Positions 47,995 through 57,691 of a stretch of DNA of 64,000 nucleotides are shown here, piece by piece. The first letter of the stretch is position 1, and each line of letters starts with the position of its first letter. This DNA is from Dyella sedimenti (GTDB taxonomy: Bacteria > Pseudomonadota > Gammaproteobacteria > Xanthomonadales > Rhodanobacteraceae): positions 310,001 through 374,000 of the forward strand of contig NZ_JAKWJO010000001.1 in NCBI RefSeq assembly GCF_022760995.1, written 5' to 3'. The position numbers were made by a program, and so were the translations under genes. The notes beneath the pieces were generated by a model. It did not search any database, had not been told where the DNA came from, and saw only the letters and a list, made by a program, of their open reading frames with translations.

Positions 47995-48636
47995 ATGGCC
48001 GTGGGCTTGTTCGATCAGTCGCAGGAGCCGGGATGGCAAGCCTTGCCGCTGCCTGGCGCCGAGCTGGCCTTGTGGCCGCAATGGCTGGCGCCGCCGGAAG
48101 CCGACGAACTGCTCGCCGACCTGCTGGCAGCGGTGCCGTGGGAAACCCACCGCATCCGCATCTATGGCCGCGAGGTCGATTCGCCGAGGCTGAGCTGCTG
48201 GATCGGCGACCCGGCGGCTACCTACGTGTATTCGCGCACGCGTTTCCAGCCGCATCCCTGGCTGCCGGTGCTGGCCGCCTTGCGCGAGCGTGTCGAGCAG
48301 GCCTGCGGCGCCCGCTTCAACAGCGTGCTGGCCAATCTCTACCGCGACGGGCGTGACGCCATGGGCTGGCACAGCGACGACGAGCCGGAATTGGGCGACC
48401 GTCCCGTCATCGCCTCGCTGAGCCTGGGCGCCGTGCGGCGTTTCCGCTTCAAGCCACGGCTGGGCGGCACGCGGCATGACACCCAGGCCATCGCATTGGG
48501 ACACGGCAGCCTGCTGCGCATGGCGGGCGACACGCAGCGGCTTTACGTGCATGGCGTTCCGCGGACGAGCGCGCCGGTGGGCGCGCGGATCAACCTGACC
48601 TTCCGCTGGATCGACCCGGCGCGCCGCCGCGACTAG
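47995..48636 (+). CDS. AlkB-like 2-oxoglutarate/Fe(II) dioxygenase
   Basis: This 213-residue protein probably repairs alkylated DNA by oxidative demethylation. It has the AlkB pattern: substrate region RIYGREVDSPRLSCWIGDP, NSVLANLYRDGRDAMGWHSDDEPEL (HxD iron ligands), SLSLGAVRRFRFKP, and HGVPRTSAPVGARINLTFRW (third iron His, and the RxNxTxR 2-oxoglutarate motif). ATG 47995 lies seven bases after the amidase stop. It converges with the mla lipoprotein gene, sharing four bases at the stops. It is closer to the ALKBH2/3-like bacterial branch than to E. coli AlkB. Confidence 0.9.
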   Translation: MAVGLFDQSQEPGWQALPLPGAELALWPQWLAPPEADELLADLLAAVPWETHRIRIYGREVDSPRLSCWIGDPAATYVYSRTRFQPHPWLPVLAALRERVEQACGARFNSVLANLYRDGRDAMGWHSDDEPELGDRPVIASLSLGAVRRFRFKPRLGGTRHDTQAIALGHGSLLRMAGDTQRLYVHGVPRTSAPVGARINLTFRWIDPARRRD

Positions 48637-49253
48637 TCGCGGCCGGCGGCCGGCCGCAGCGGCTGCTGCAGGGTCCACGCCAGCACCTGTGTCGCCAGGG
48701 TGTCGCTGGCCTGGCCGAAGGCGGCCACCACCTGCGGCACCGCCGTGCCGCCGACCGGCTGGACGATGTCGAAGCGTCGCGTGGCGATCACGCGCAGGCC
48801 GTTGGCCTGCACCAGGCGTGCGTCGAAGCGGATCACCACCACCGGGGCTCCTTCCCGGTATTCCGACTGGAAGGCGCGCAGGTCGCCGGTCAGCGTGTAG
48901 TCGGCGGGCAGGGCATTGTCGTCGTCGCTCACCGAGGCCGCGCGACCGTCGTCGCGGAAGGCATCGATCAGGCGGTTGCGCAGCAGGGTGGTGGCGTTGT
49001 CGCTCCAGCGCGCGCCCTTGTAGACGCTGATCACGTTGCCCTGCGGCATCACCGCGATGCGCGAGCTGTCGATCATGCGTTCAGCCTGCGGCGTGCCGAT
49101 GCGCAAGGACCATCCGGCCGGCGCGGCCTGGGCATGCGGCAGCGGCGTCGCGGGCAGGCGATAGATGTCCGGCGACTCGGCCTTGGGCAGCACCGAGCAG
49201 GCGACCAGCAGCGCCGCTGCCATGCCGGCGGAAAGAAAGGCGGGCAGCCTCAT
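48633..49253 (-). CDS. ABC-transport auxiliary lipoprotein of the Mla-type system
   Basis: This 206-residue predicted lipoprotein has a lipobox ALLVAC near residue 19 after MRLPAFLSAGMAAALLVA. Family-type motifs include SPDIYRLPATPLP, RMIDSSRIAVMPQGNVISVYKGARWSD, and DYTLTGDLRAFQSEYREG. It belongs to the ABC_trans_aux (PqiC-like) family that goes with MCE transport operons. Its ATG overlaps the MCE gene stop by four bases, and its stop overlaps alkB. It probably forms the outer-membrane end of the lipid transport complex. Confidence 0.84.
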   Translation of the reverse strand: MRLPAFLSAGMAAALLVACSVLPKAESPDIYRLPATPLPHAQAAPAGWSLRIGTPQAERMIDSSRIAVMPQGNVISVYKGARWSDNATTLLRNRLIDAFRDDGRAASVSDDDNALPADYTLTGDLRAFQSEYREGAPVVVIRFDARLVQANGLRVIATRRFDIVQPVGGTAVPQVVAAFGQASDTLATQVLAWTLQQPLRPAAGRD

Positions 49254-50188
49254 GGCACGAACTCCTTGTTTTGCTCGCGGCCGAGCAGGAAGCCGGCCGG
49301 GTTGTCGTCGAGGCGCCGCGTGATGCCGCGCAGCGAACTGGCCGCGTCGCGCAGTTCGCGCACGGCCGGGCCCAGCTCGTTGAAGCCTTGCATGCCGCCG
49401 CTGATGGCGGCACGGTTGTCGTTGACCAACTGGTCGATATGGTTGGCGATGCGCTCCACCGAGGCCAGCGCGTTCCTGGCGCTGTCGAAGGTGGCGCGGC
49501 CCTGGCTGTCGATCAGGCCATTGGCGTTGCGTACCAGCTGTTGCGTTTGCGCCAGGGTGTCGTTGGCCTGCTTGCTGGCCTCGGCCAGTTGCCTGAGCAA
49601 GGTGCGGATGTCGTCGCGCTGGTCGGCGATGGCGCCGGTGGCCTTGTCCAGGTGGTCGAGGGTGCGCGAGACGCGATCCATGTTCTCCGGCGACAGCAGC
49701 TCGCTGGCGCGCGCCAGCACCTCGTTGATGTTGACCATCAGGTCCTCGCCGTTGGCGAGGATGCGCGCCAGCGGCGAGGGATCGGCCACGATCACCGGCG
49801 GCTGGCCGTTCTTGCCCACCAGCGGCGGGCTTTGCGGCGAGCCGCCGCTGAGCTGGATCACCGCCAGGCCGGTGACGCCGGTCAGGGCCAGCTTGGCGTG
49901 CGTGTCCTCGCGCACCGGCGTGTCGCCGCCCACGCGAATCCAGGCGAGTACCTTGCGCGGATCCTGCGGATCGAGCTTGAGCTGGGTGACGTCGCCCACC
50001 TTGATGCCGTTGTATTGCACCGCGCCGCCCTGCGAGAGGCCGGTCACGGCCTCGTTGAACACCACCTCGTAGTAGGCGAACTGGCGGTCGGCGCTGGTCT
50101 TGGCCAGCCACAGGGCGAACAGCAGGGCGGCGGCCACCACCAGCACGGTGAACAGGCCGATCAGCACATGATGGGCGCGGGTTTCCAT
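49250..50188 (-). CDS. mlaD: MlaD-type MCE protein
   Basis: This 312-residue periplasmic MCE protein is anchored by one N-terminal segment (HHVLIGLFTVLVVAAALLFALWLA). It has the MCE core FNEAVTGLSQGGAVQYNGIKVGDV and GVTGLAVIQLSGGSP. The C-terminal 150 residues are a long helix (NINEVLARASELLSPENMDR), longer than in E. coli MlaD (183 residues), as in PqiB-like or Ttg2-type proteins. It starts one base after the ATPase stop. The complex moves lipids between the membranes. Confidence 0.9.
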   Translation of the reverse strand: METRAHHVLIGLFTVLVVAAALLFALWLAKTSADRQFAYYEVVFNEAVTGLSQGGAVQYNGIKVGDVTQLKLDPQDPRKVLAWIRVGGDTPVREDTHAKLALTGVTGLAVIQLSGGSPQSPPLVGKNGQPPVIVADPSPLARILANGEDLMVNINEVLARASELLSPENMDRVSRTLDHLDKATGAIADQRDDIRTLLRQLAEASKQANDTLAQTQQLVRNANGLIDSQGRATFDSARNALASVERIANHIDQLVNDNRAAISGGMQGFNELGPAVRELRDAASSLRGITRRLDDNPAGFLLGREQNKEFVP

Positions 50189-50189
50189 G

Positions 50190-51005
50190 TCACTTCACCT
50201 CGGGGGACGGTTCATGCTCGTGCGCCTGTTCGGCGGCGCGGCCGCGCGGGCCGTGGAAATACGATTGCACCCACGGATCGGGGCACCGGGCCACCTCGTC
50301 GAGCGGTCCGACCACCAGCACCTTCTTCTGCGACAGCACGGCGACGCGGTCGCAGATGGTGTACAGCGTGTCCAGGTCGTGGGTGACCAGGAACACGGTC
50401 AGCCCCAGCGCGTTGCGCAAGGTCAGGATCAACTGGTCGAAGGCGGCGGCGCTGATCGGGTCCAGGCCCGCCGTGGGCTCGTCCAGGAACAGGATCTCCG
50501 GGTCCAGCGACAGGGCGCGCGCCAGGGCCGCGCGCTTGACCATGCCGCCGGACAGCTCGGCGGGATACTTGGTCTCCGCACTGGCCGGCAGGCCGGTCAG
50601 GGCCAGCTTCACGCCGGCCAGTGCCTGCGCCTCGGGCCGGGACAGGCCGGCATGCTCGATCAGCGGCATGGCCACGTTTTCCACGATGTTGAGCGAGGAG
50701 AACAACGCGCCGTTCTGGAACAGCACGCCGAAGCGCCGCTCCATCGCCGAGCGTTGTCCGGGCGGCAGGCCCAGCAGGTCCTTGCCGAACACGTGGACCT
50801 GACCGGCGGTGGGGCGCTGCAGGCCCACGATGCTGCGCAGCAGCACCGACTTGCCGGTGCCCGAGCCGCCGACCACGCCGAGGATCTCGCCGCGGCGCAC
50901 GTCCAGGTCCAGTTGCTCGTGCACGGTCTGCGCGCCGAAGCGGTTGACCAGGTGGCGCACCTGGATCACGTCGTCCTGGGGGTGTGGCCTGGGCAGCGCG
51001 TTCAC
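50190..51005 (-). CDS. mlaF: Mla-type ABC ATPase
   Basis: This 271-residue ATPase of the lipid transport complex has Walker A GGSGTGKSVLL, signature LSGGMVKRAALARAL and Walker B ILFLDEPTAGLDP, with HDLDTLYTICDRVAVL after it. The start is GTG 51005, whose last bases overlap the mlaE stop (GTGA). The N-terminus MNALPRPHPQDDVIQVRHLVNRFG fits the family. It is sandwiched between the permease and the MCE protein, with one-base to four-base junctions, so all four genes form one transcript. Confidence 0.93.
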   Translation of the reverse strand: MNALPRPHPQDDVIQVRHLVNRFGAQTVHEQLDLDVRRGEILGVVGGSGTGKSVLLRSIVGLQRPTAGQVHVFGKDLLGLPPGQRSAMERRFGVLFQNGALFSSLNIVENVAMPLIEHAGLSRPEAQALAGVKLALTGLPASAETKYPAELSGGMVKRAALARALSLDPEILFLDEPTAGLDPISAAAFDQLILTLRNALGLTVFLVTHDLDTLYTICDRVAVLSQKKVLVVGPLDEVARCPDPWVQSYFHGPRGRAAEQAHEHEPSPEVK

Positions 51006-52147
51006 CAGCCCATCTCCATGTAGAACAGCGCGGCCAGCGCATCGAGCAGGATCACCACGAAGATCGACTGCACCACGCTGGAAGTGGTGTGCTCGCCCAC
51101 CGATTCGGCGCTGCCGGTGACCTTGAAGCCTTCCAGGCAACCGATCACCGCGATCAGGAAGGCGAACACCGGCGCCTTGGCGATGCCCACCAGGAAATGC
51201 CGCACGCCGATATCCGATTTCACCAGGTTGATGAACATCAGCGGCGAGATGTCCAGCGTGAGGGCGCAGACCAGGCCGCCGCCCACCAGGCCCGCCATCA
51301 TGGCCAGGAAGGTCAGCATCGGCAGCGTGGCCAGCATGGCCAGCACCCGCGGCAGCACCAGCAGTTCCATGGGATCCAGGCCCAGCGCGCGGATGGCGTC
51401 GATTTCCTCGTTGGCCTTCATCGAGCCGATCTGCGCGGTGAACGCGCTGGCGGTGCGGCCGGCCAGCAGGATGGCAGTGAGCAACACGCCGAACTCGCGC
51501 AGGAACGAGTACGCCACCAGGTCCACCGTATAGATGGTGGCGCCGAAGTCGGCCAGCACGGTGGAGCCCAGGAAGGCCACCACCGCGCCCACCATGAAAG
51601 TGAGCAGCACCACGATGGGCACGGCATCCAGTCCGGTCTGCTCCATGTGCGCCACCAGCGAGGTCACGCGCCAGCGCCCCGGTCGCCAGGCGGTGCGGAC
51701 GAACGTATCCAGGGTGAGCCCGATGAAGCCAAGCAGCCGGATCTGCTGGTGCCACACGTTCGCCATCGCCGCGCCGATGCGGGCCAGCAGGTCGGCTAGG
51801 GCGTTGTGGCGCTGCTTGCCGGGTGCCTCGCTATAGGCCCCCATCGCGGTGCCGACGGTTTGCAGCAGGGCGCGCTGGGCGGCCGGCAGGCTGGGATCGG
51901 CCTGGGCCAGGCTGCCGAGCCGGTCGGCGCCCAGCAGGCCCGCCAGCAGGGACGCCCCGGCGGTGTCCAGGGCACCGAGGCCGGCCAGGTCGATGGCGAT
52001 GCCGGGGTCCAGCGGGGCGCGCAGGGCGGCGATCGCGCGCTCGAGCGAGGCGTAGTGGGCAAGGGTCCAATCCCCCGTCACGCGCAGGCGTGGCGGTGTG
52101 GCGGTGGCATCGAGTTGTGCGCTTCCTGTCGCCGTCGATGTGCTCAT
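51002..52147 (-). CDS. mlaE: STAS-MlaE fusion permease
   Basis: This 381-residue permease combines an N-terminal STAS-like domain (about 15-110; RLRVTGDWTLAHYASLERAI and IAIDLAGLGALDTAGASLLAGLLG) with an MlaE permease (about 130-381; LTFMVGAVVAFLGSTVLADFGA, AGRTASAFTAQIGSMKANEEIDAI). In E. coli the STAS protein MlaB is a separate subunit that stabilises the ATPase. It is the first gene of the minus-strand mla unit. A 48-bp inverted repeat starts 13 bases before its ATG, and no strong ribosome-binding site is visible between them. Confidence 0.92.
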   Translation of the reverse strand: MSTSTATGSAQLDATATPPRLRVTGDWTLAHYASLERAIAALRAPLDPGIAIDLAGLGALDTAGASLLAGLLGADRLGSLAQADPSLPAAQRALLQTVGTAMGAYSEAPGKQRHNALADLLARIGAAMANVWHQQIRLLGFIGLTLDTFVRTAWRPGRWRVTSLVAHMEQTGLDAVPIVVLLTFMVGAVVAFLGSTVLADFGATIYTVDLVAYSFLREFGVLLTAILLAGRTASAFTAQIGSMKANEEIDAIRALGLDPMELLVLPRVLAMLATLPMLTFLAMMAGLVGGGLVCALTLDISPLMFINLVKSDIGVRHFLVGIAKAPVFAFLIAVIGCLEGFKVTGSAESVGEHTTSSVVQSIFVVILLDALAALFYMEMGW

Positions 52148-52507
52148 GGTGCCGATCTTAGAGCCTGTTTACGATCTCCGCGTAGCCCGCGTTGAGTCGG
52201 TGTGCCCACCAGGCAGCCGCGCGCGGCTCGACCTGACAGCCAGTCAGGCGCTTCGCCACGCACGACTCCCTGGCGGGCACACCGACTCAACGCGGGCTAC
52301 GCGGAGATCGTAAACAGGCTCTCAGTGGAGTGGCGCGTACGACGGGTGATGACGTTCGCCGGGCCTGTCGGCGCATGCGAAGCTGAAGCGTTACTTCACG
52401 CCTCGCGGTCGGTATCGCTGCCTGCCTCGGCGTTTTCGGCTAGATTTCCCCGGATGACTGCCAGCGATGGCGGCTGTCCAAGCCACAGGCCAGTGAACCT
52501 CCTTCCT
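52148..52507. other. 360-base gap between mlaE and cysD
   Basis: The first half is filled by the 163-base inverted-repeat element; the rest carries no recognised gene. Promoters for divergent mlaE and cysD must lie here, but no clear -35/-10 pair was found. Confidence 0.5.
52160..52322. repeat. 163-base element with 48-bp perfect inverted repeats
   Basis: Arms 52160-52207 and 52275-52322 are perfect 48-base reverse complements; the arms start AGAGCCTGTTTACGATCTCC. The 67-base centre also contains a small hairpin (CCTGAC...GTCAGG). No coding sequence or target-site duplication was found. It could be a MITE-like element or the remains of a larger one. Confidence 0.85.
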
Positions 52508-53410
52508 ATGTCACCCATGTCCCACCTGGACGCGCTCGAGGCCGAGAGCATCCATATCTTCCGCGAGACGGCGGCGTCCTTCGAGAGGCCGGTGATGCTC
52601 TATTCGATCGGCAAGGACTCCTCGGTCCTGCTGCACCTGCTGCGCAAGGCATTCCATCCGGCCCGCCCGCCGATGCCGCTGCTGCACGTGGACACCACCT
52701 GGAAGTTCCGCGAGATGATCGCCTTCCGCGACCGGGTGGCGGCCGAGGGCGACGTTGACGTGCTGGTGCACGTCAACGAGGAGGGGCTGCGCCAAGGCAT
52801 CTCCCCGCTGACCCACGGTTCGGCCGTGCACACCGACGTGATGAAGACCGCGGCGCTGAAGCAGGCGCTGGACAAGTACCGCTTCGATGCCGCCATCGGC
52901 GGTGCCCGCCGGGACGAGGAAAAGTCGCGCGCCAAGGAACGCGTATTCTCCTTCCGCAACGCCCAGCACCGCTGGGACCCCAGACACCAGCGTCCCGAGC
53001 TGTGGCACACCTACAACACAGCGATCCACGCGGGCGAGAGCGTGCGCGTGTTCCCCCTGTCCAACTGGACCGAGATGGACGTGTGGCGCTACATCCGCCG
53101 CGAGGGCATTCCCGTGGTGCCGCTGTATTTCGCCAGGCCGCGGCCGGTGGTGCGGCGCGACGGCGCGTGGATCATGGTGGACGACGAGCGTTTCACCCTG
53201 CGCGAGGGCGAGGCGGTCCAGATGCGCCAGGTGCGCTTCCGCACCCTGGGATGCTATCCGCTGACCGGCGCGGTCGAGTCCGGCGCGGATACCCTGGACA
53301 AGATCATCGACGAGATGGCGGCCTCCCGCAGTTCCGAGCGGCAGGGTCGGATCATCGACCAGGACGGCAACGCCTCGATGGAGCGCAAGAAGCAGGAGGG
53401 CTATTTCTGA
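52508..53410 (+). CDS. cysD: Sulfate adenylyltransferase small subunit
   Basis: CysD joins ATP and sulfate to adenosine phosphosulfate with CysN. The 300 residues have the PP-loop [53 protein letters not shown], and the tail [16 protein letters not shown] 52508 or 52517 starts the family N-terminus ([17 protein letters not shown]); the frame extends upstream to 52202 only by chance. No good ribosome-binding site is visible. The TGA overlaps the cysNC ATG by one base. The neighbouring reduction genes cysJIH are absent here. Confidence 0.95.
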   Translation: MSPMSHLDALEAESIHIFRETAASFERPVMLYSIGKDSSVLLHLLRKAFHPARPPMPLLHVDTTWKFREMIAFRDRVAAEGDVDVLVHVNEEGLRQGISPLTHGSAVHTDVMKTAALKQALDKYRFDAAIGGARRDEEKSRAKERVFSFRNAQHRWDPRHQRPELWHTYNTAIHAGESVRVFPLSNWTEMDVWRYIRREGIPVVPLYFARPRPVVRRDGAWIMVDDERFTLREGEAVQMRQVRFRTLGCYPLTGAVESGADTLDKIIDEMAASRSSERQGRIIDQDGNASMERKKQEGYF

Positions 53411-55275
53411 TGACGACCCGGGAACAGGCCGCCGACACCCCTCTGCTGCGCTTCATCACCTGCGGCAGCGTCGACGATGGCAAGAGCACCCTGCTGGGCC
53501 GCCTGCTGTACGACGCCGGCATGGTGCCGGACGACCAGCTCGATGCGCTGGCCCGCGACAGCCGCCGGCTGCACGCGGATGCGCCCGACGCGCTGGATTT
53601 CTCCCTGCTCACCGATGGCCTTGACGCCGAGCGCCAGCAGGGCATCACCATCGACGTGGCCTACCGCTACTTCCATACGCCGCGGCGCAGCTTCATCGTG
53701 GCCGATTGCCCCGGCCACGAGCAGTACACCCGCAACATGGCCACCGGCGCCTCCAACGCCGAACTGGCGGTGGTGCTGGTGGACGCGCGCAAGGGCCTGC
53801 TGCCGCAGACGCGCCGGCATACCTATATCTGCGCGCTGATGGGCATCCGCCAGGTGGTGCTGGCGGTGAACAAGATGGACCTGGTGGATTTCCGCGACGA
53901 CATCTACGCGGCCATCACCCACGAGTACCGCGAGCTGGCCGTCCAGCTCGGCATCGGCCGGGTGGATTGCCTGCCGGTGGTCGCGCCGGGCGGCGACAAC
54001 GTGGGCCGGCGTTCCACGCGCATGAGCTGGTACGACGGCCCTTGCCTGCTGGAACTGCTGGAATCGGCCGATACCGCGGCCACCCGGGCCGCCGACTTCC
54101 GCCTGCCGGTACAATGGGTCAACCGGCCCGATGCGTTCTTCCGTGGCTATGCCGGCACCGTGGCGGGTGGCCGCGTCGCGGTCGGCGACGAGGTCGTGGT
54201 ACAGCCGGCCATGCGCCGCGCACGCATCGAGCGCATCGTGACCGCCGACGGCGACCTGCCCGAGGCGGGCGAGGGCCAGGCGGTGACGCTGATGCTGGAT
54301 CGCGAGGTCGATGTCAGCCGCGGCGACGTGATCGCGGACGCCGCCCGCCCGGCGCCGGTCGCCGACCAGTTCGCCGCCCACGTGCTGTGGATGGGCGACG
54401 AACCGCTGCTGCCCAACCGCGCCTACTGGCTGAAGATCGGCGCGCGCACGGTCAATGCCCGCGTCACCTCCATCAAGCACAAGGTCGACGTCAACACCCA
54501 GGCCGAGCTGGCGGCGCGACGGCTGGACCTGAACGAGGTCGGCTACTGCAACATCGACCTGGACCACGCCATCGCCTTCGAGGCGTACAAGGTCAACCGC
54601 AGCCTGGGCGGCTTCATCCTGATCGACCGGCAGACCCACGCCACGGTCGGCTGCGGCATGCTCGACTTCGCCCTGCGCCGTGCCGCCAACGTGCATTGGC
54701 AGCACACCGACCTGGACAAGGACGCGCGCAGCGCCAGCAAGGGCCAGCGACCGCGCTGCCTGTGGTTCACCGGCCTGTCCGGCGCGGGCAAGTCCACCGT
54801 CGCCAACCTGGTCGAGCGCCGGCTGCATGCGCTGGGCTACCACACCTATATGCTGGACGGCGACAACCTGCGTCATGGCCTGAACAAGGACCTGGGCTTC
54901 ACCCCCGAGGCACGCGTGGAGAACGTGCGCCGCGTGGCCGAGGTGGCGCACCTGATGGTCGATGCCGGGCTGATCGTGCTGGTATGCGTGATATCGCCGT
55001 TCCAGAGCGAGCGGCGCTTCGCCCGCGGCCTGTTCGACGAAGGCGAATTCCTCGAGGTATTCGTCGACACCACGCTGGAGGAGTGCGAGCGGCGCGATCC
55101 CAAGGGCCTGTACCGCAAGGCGCGTGCCGGCGAGATCCTCAACTTCACCGGCATCGACTCGCCCTACGAGGCGCCCGAGCGGCCCGAGCTGCATCTGCGC
55201 ACGGCGGGCCTGCGTCCCGAGCAACTGGCCGAGCAGGTGGTGGAGCAATTGTTGGCCGGGCTGGGGCCGCGCTGA
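53410..55275 (+). CDS. cysNC: CysN-CysC fusion: sulfate adenylyltransferase GTPase / APS kinase
   Basis: This 621-residue fusion (NodQ type) makes PAPS from sulfate. The CysN part (1-about 430) is an EF-Tu-like GTPase with [17 protein letters not shown] (residues 18-34), [17 protein letters not shown] and NKMDL. The APS kinase part (about 445-621) has [37 protein letters not shown], and [10 protein letters not shown]. It starts at ATG 53410, overlapping the cysD stop. PAPS is needed for sulfite production and for sulfotransferases such as the one at 25.2 kb. Confidence 0.95.
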   Translation: MTTREQAADTPLLRFITCGSVDDGKSTLLGRLLYDAGMVPDDQLDALARDSRRLHADAPDALDFSLLTDGLDAERQQGITIDVAYRYFHTPRRSFIVADCPGHEQYTRNMATGASNAELAVVLVDARKGLLPQTRRHTYICALMGIRQVVLAVNKMDLVDFRDDIYAAITHEYRELAVQLGIGRVDCLPVVAPGGDNVGRRSTRMSWYDGPCLLELLESADTAATRAADFRLPVQWVNRPDAFFRGYAGTVAGGRVAVGDEVVVQPAMRRARIERIVTADGDLPEAGEGQAVTLMLDREVDVSRGDVIADAARPAPVADQFAAHVLWMGDEPLLPNRAYWLKIGARTVNARVTSIKHKVDVNTQAELAARRLDLNEVGYCNIDLDHAIAFEAYKVNRSLGGFILIDRQTHATVGCGMLDFALRRAANVHWQHTDLDKDARSASKGQRPRCLWFTGLSGAGKSTVANLVERRLHALGYHTYMLDGDNLRHGLNKDLGFTPEARVENVRRVAEVAHLMVDAGLIVLVCVISPFQSERRFARGLFDEGEFLEVFVDTTLEECERRDPKGLYRKARAGEILNFTGIDSPYEAPERPELHLRTAGLRPEQLAEQVVEQLLAGLGPR

Positions 55276-55298
55276 TCGCCATCGGGCGTCCCCGTTTG

Positions 55299-55325
55299 CC
55301 GTTCCCGCTTTCGCCGGGATGACGG
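55299..55325. repeat. Imperfect REP-like hairpin
   Basis: The segment has a CCGTTCCCG...CGGGATGACGG pattern, like common proteobacterial extragenic repeats (CCGTCATTCCCG type). It is imperfect and single-copy in the window; it lies between cysNC and the gcvT promoter. Confidence 0.4.
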
Positions 55326-55414
55326 TGGAGGGGATGTGGCGGTGCGGGTGTTCGATGTTGCGCCGCACGACGCCTCCCGGTACGCCTGCGCATGCTTGCC
55401 GCATCGCGCGTGGC

Positions 55415-55444
55415 TTGGAATGTATCGGTGCGCCCGGCGATAAT
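55415..55444 (+). promoter_or_regulatory. Sigma-70-like promoter of gcvT
   Basis: TTGGAA (55415-55420) and GATAAT (55439-55444) are separated by 18 bases; transcription would start near 55451, about 20 bases before the ATG. No glycine riboswitch fits in so short a leader. Confidence 0.6.
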
Positions 55445-55470
55445 GCCGCTTTTCCCAAGGCGTGATCGCG

Positions 55471-56571
<1,101 letters not shown>

Positions 56572-56625
56572 GCTTTCCAGCGGCGCGGCCGTGCGGCGGC
56601 CGTGTTGCCTATCGGGTGAAGCGAT

Positions 56626-56631
56626 TAGAAT
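56626..56631 (+). promoter_or_regulatory. -10 element of gcvH
   Basis: TAGAAT lies 43 bases before the gcvH ATG and is followed by GGCCGC, the same downstream pattern as at fba and gcvT. A weak TTGCCT at 56605 leaves only a 15-base spacer. Confidence 0.42.
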
Positions 56632-56674
56632 GGCCGCTCCATCCACGACCCGACACCAACGACTGGATCCGATC

Positions 56675-57070
56675 ATGAGCGAGATTCCCGGCGATCTGAA
56701 ATTCCTCAAGTCCCACGAATGGGCCCGCGTCGAAGACGACGGCCTGGTGCGCGTGGGTATCTCCGACCATGCCCAGGACCAGTTAGGCGACCTGGTGTAC
56801 GTGGAACTGCCGGAAATCGGCGCCAGCGTGCAGGCGGGCCAGGGCGTGGCGGTGGTCGAGTCGGTCAAGGCCGCCTCGGACATCTACAGTCCCGTATCGG
56901 GCGAGGTCGTGGCGGTCAACGAGACCCTCAACGACAAGCCCGAGACCATCAACGAGGATGCCTTCGGCGACGGCTGGATCTTCCTCGTCCGCGCCAGCAA
57001 CCGTGGCGAGCTGGACGACCTGCTCGATGCCGACGCCTACGCCGAGCTGGTCGAGAACGAAGACCACTGA
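56675..57070 (+). CDS. gcvH: Glycine cleavage H protein
   Basis: GcvH carries the aminomethyl group on a lipoyl-lysine between P, T and L proteins. The 131 residues begin [19 protein letters not shown]. The lipoylated lysine is in [23 protein letters not shown] 56675 matches the family N-terminus; the frame open from 56591 adds unrelated residues. It has its own -10 element and a strong terminator. Confidence 0.96.
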   Translation: MSEIPGDLKFLKSHEWARVEDDGLVRVGISDHAQDQLGDLVYVELPEIGASVQAGQGVAVVESVKAASDIYSPVSGEVVAVNETLNDKPETINEDAFGDGWIFLVRASNRGELDDLLDADAYAELVENEDH

Positions 57071-57093
57071 AGTCCTTCGCGGGACGAATCCCC

Positions 57094-57128
57094 GATGCCG
57101 GCCGTTTGAAGACGGCCGGCATCTTTTT
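57094..57128 (+). terminator. Terminator of gcvH
   Basis: A perfect 12-bp GC-rich stem (57094-57105 with 57112-57123) with a six-base loop is followed by TTTTT. It begins 24 bases after the stop codon. Confidence 0.93.
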
Positions 57129-57196
57129 GGATGTGGCCCGTCGACGTCCCGTTTCCCGGCGCCGGCGGAACGGCGGGCCGGTGGCCCCAGTCGCAT

Positions 57197-57212
57197 CGAT
57201 GGACGTCCATCG
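57197..57212. promoter_or_regulatory. 16-base palindrome, possible MetJ-type site
   Basis: CGATGGACGTCCATCG is a perfect palindrome. Its core GGACGTCC matches six of eight bases of the E. coli met box AGACGTCT. A single box is weaker than the usual tandem array, so the assignment is tentative. Confidence 0.35.
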
Positions 57213-57526
57213 CGCCATCGCAAATCGCCGGGCCGACTTGCCGCATGGCCGGATGCCGAAGGACTCTTCAAGCTCCCGTCGGCGGTTCCGGAGGGCGATT
57301 GCGGGTCGGGGAGCCCGCGATGCGTCGATCCTTCCCAAACCGTGAATCCAGTCGCGTTTCGTTCATTCTGGACGGAGGGCGGTGGCGCGGAGGCCATGCG
57401 GTGGCCTCGGCTGCGGGGATGAACGCCGCATGCGAGGCCTTATTGGCACGGCGTGGCGAAAATGCCTTGTTTTTTGCGGTTTTCTGTAATTCGCATTTAA
57501 TGCATGGCCATAATGTTTTGGCAGTA

Positions 57527-57536
57527 TGGACGTCCA
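57527..57536. promoter_or_regulatory. 10-base palindrome, second met-box-like core
   Basis: TGGACGTCCA repeats the core of the site at 57197, and lies 156 bases before the MetJ-like start. Autoregulation is plausible but unproven. Confidence 0.35.
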
Positions 57537-57691
57537 ATCAAAAATGCCTTTGAACCCCCTTGAGGCCTTGTCCGGTGGGGGTTTGGGGCATCCCTGGGGT
57601 GGGTGAAACGGATTGATTTCATGGCTAAAATCAATTGACAGTTGAAATCTTCAGGAATAGCTTTCGCATCGGAACACGGAGAACGGGTGCC

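Larger units (their letters stand above)
57129..57691. other. 563-base gap upstream of the MetJ-like gene
   Basis: No supported gene lies here. It contains two palindromes with the core TGGACGTCCA (57197-57212 and 57527-57536). The part from 57440 to 57690 is A+T-rich by local standards, as expected for a promoter or leader. An inverted repeat, ATTGATTT...AAAATCAAT, is near 57612. Confidence 0.55.

Noticed and set aside
52202..52507. Upstream extension of cysD through the inverted repeat
   Set aside because: The added residues have no CysD similarity and the normal family start is at 52508 or 52517.
55276..55470. Glycine riboswitch before gcvT
   Set aside because: The predicted transcript leader is only about 20 bases and no tandem aptamer pattern was seen.
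57131..57553. Possible small gene in the gap before the MetJ-like gene
   Set aside because: Frames on both strands lack ribosome-binding sites and look like random GC-rich translation.
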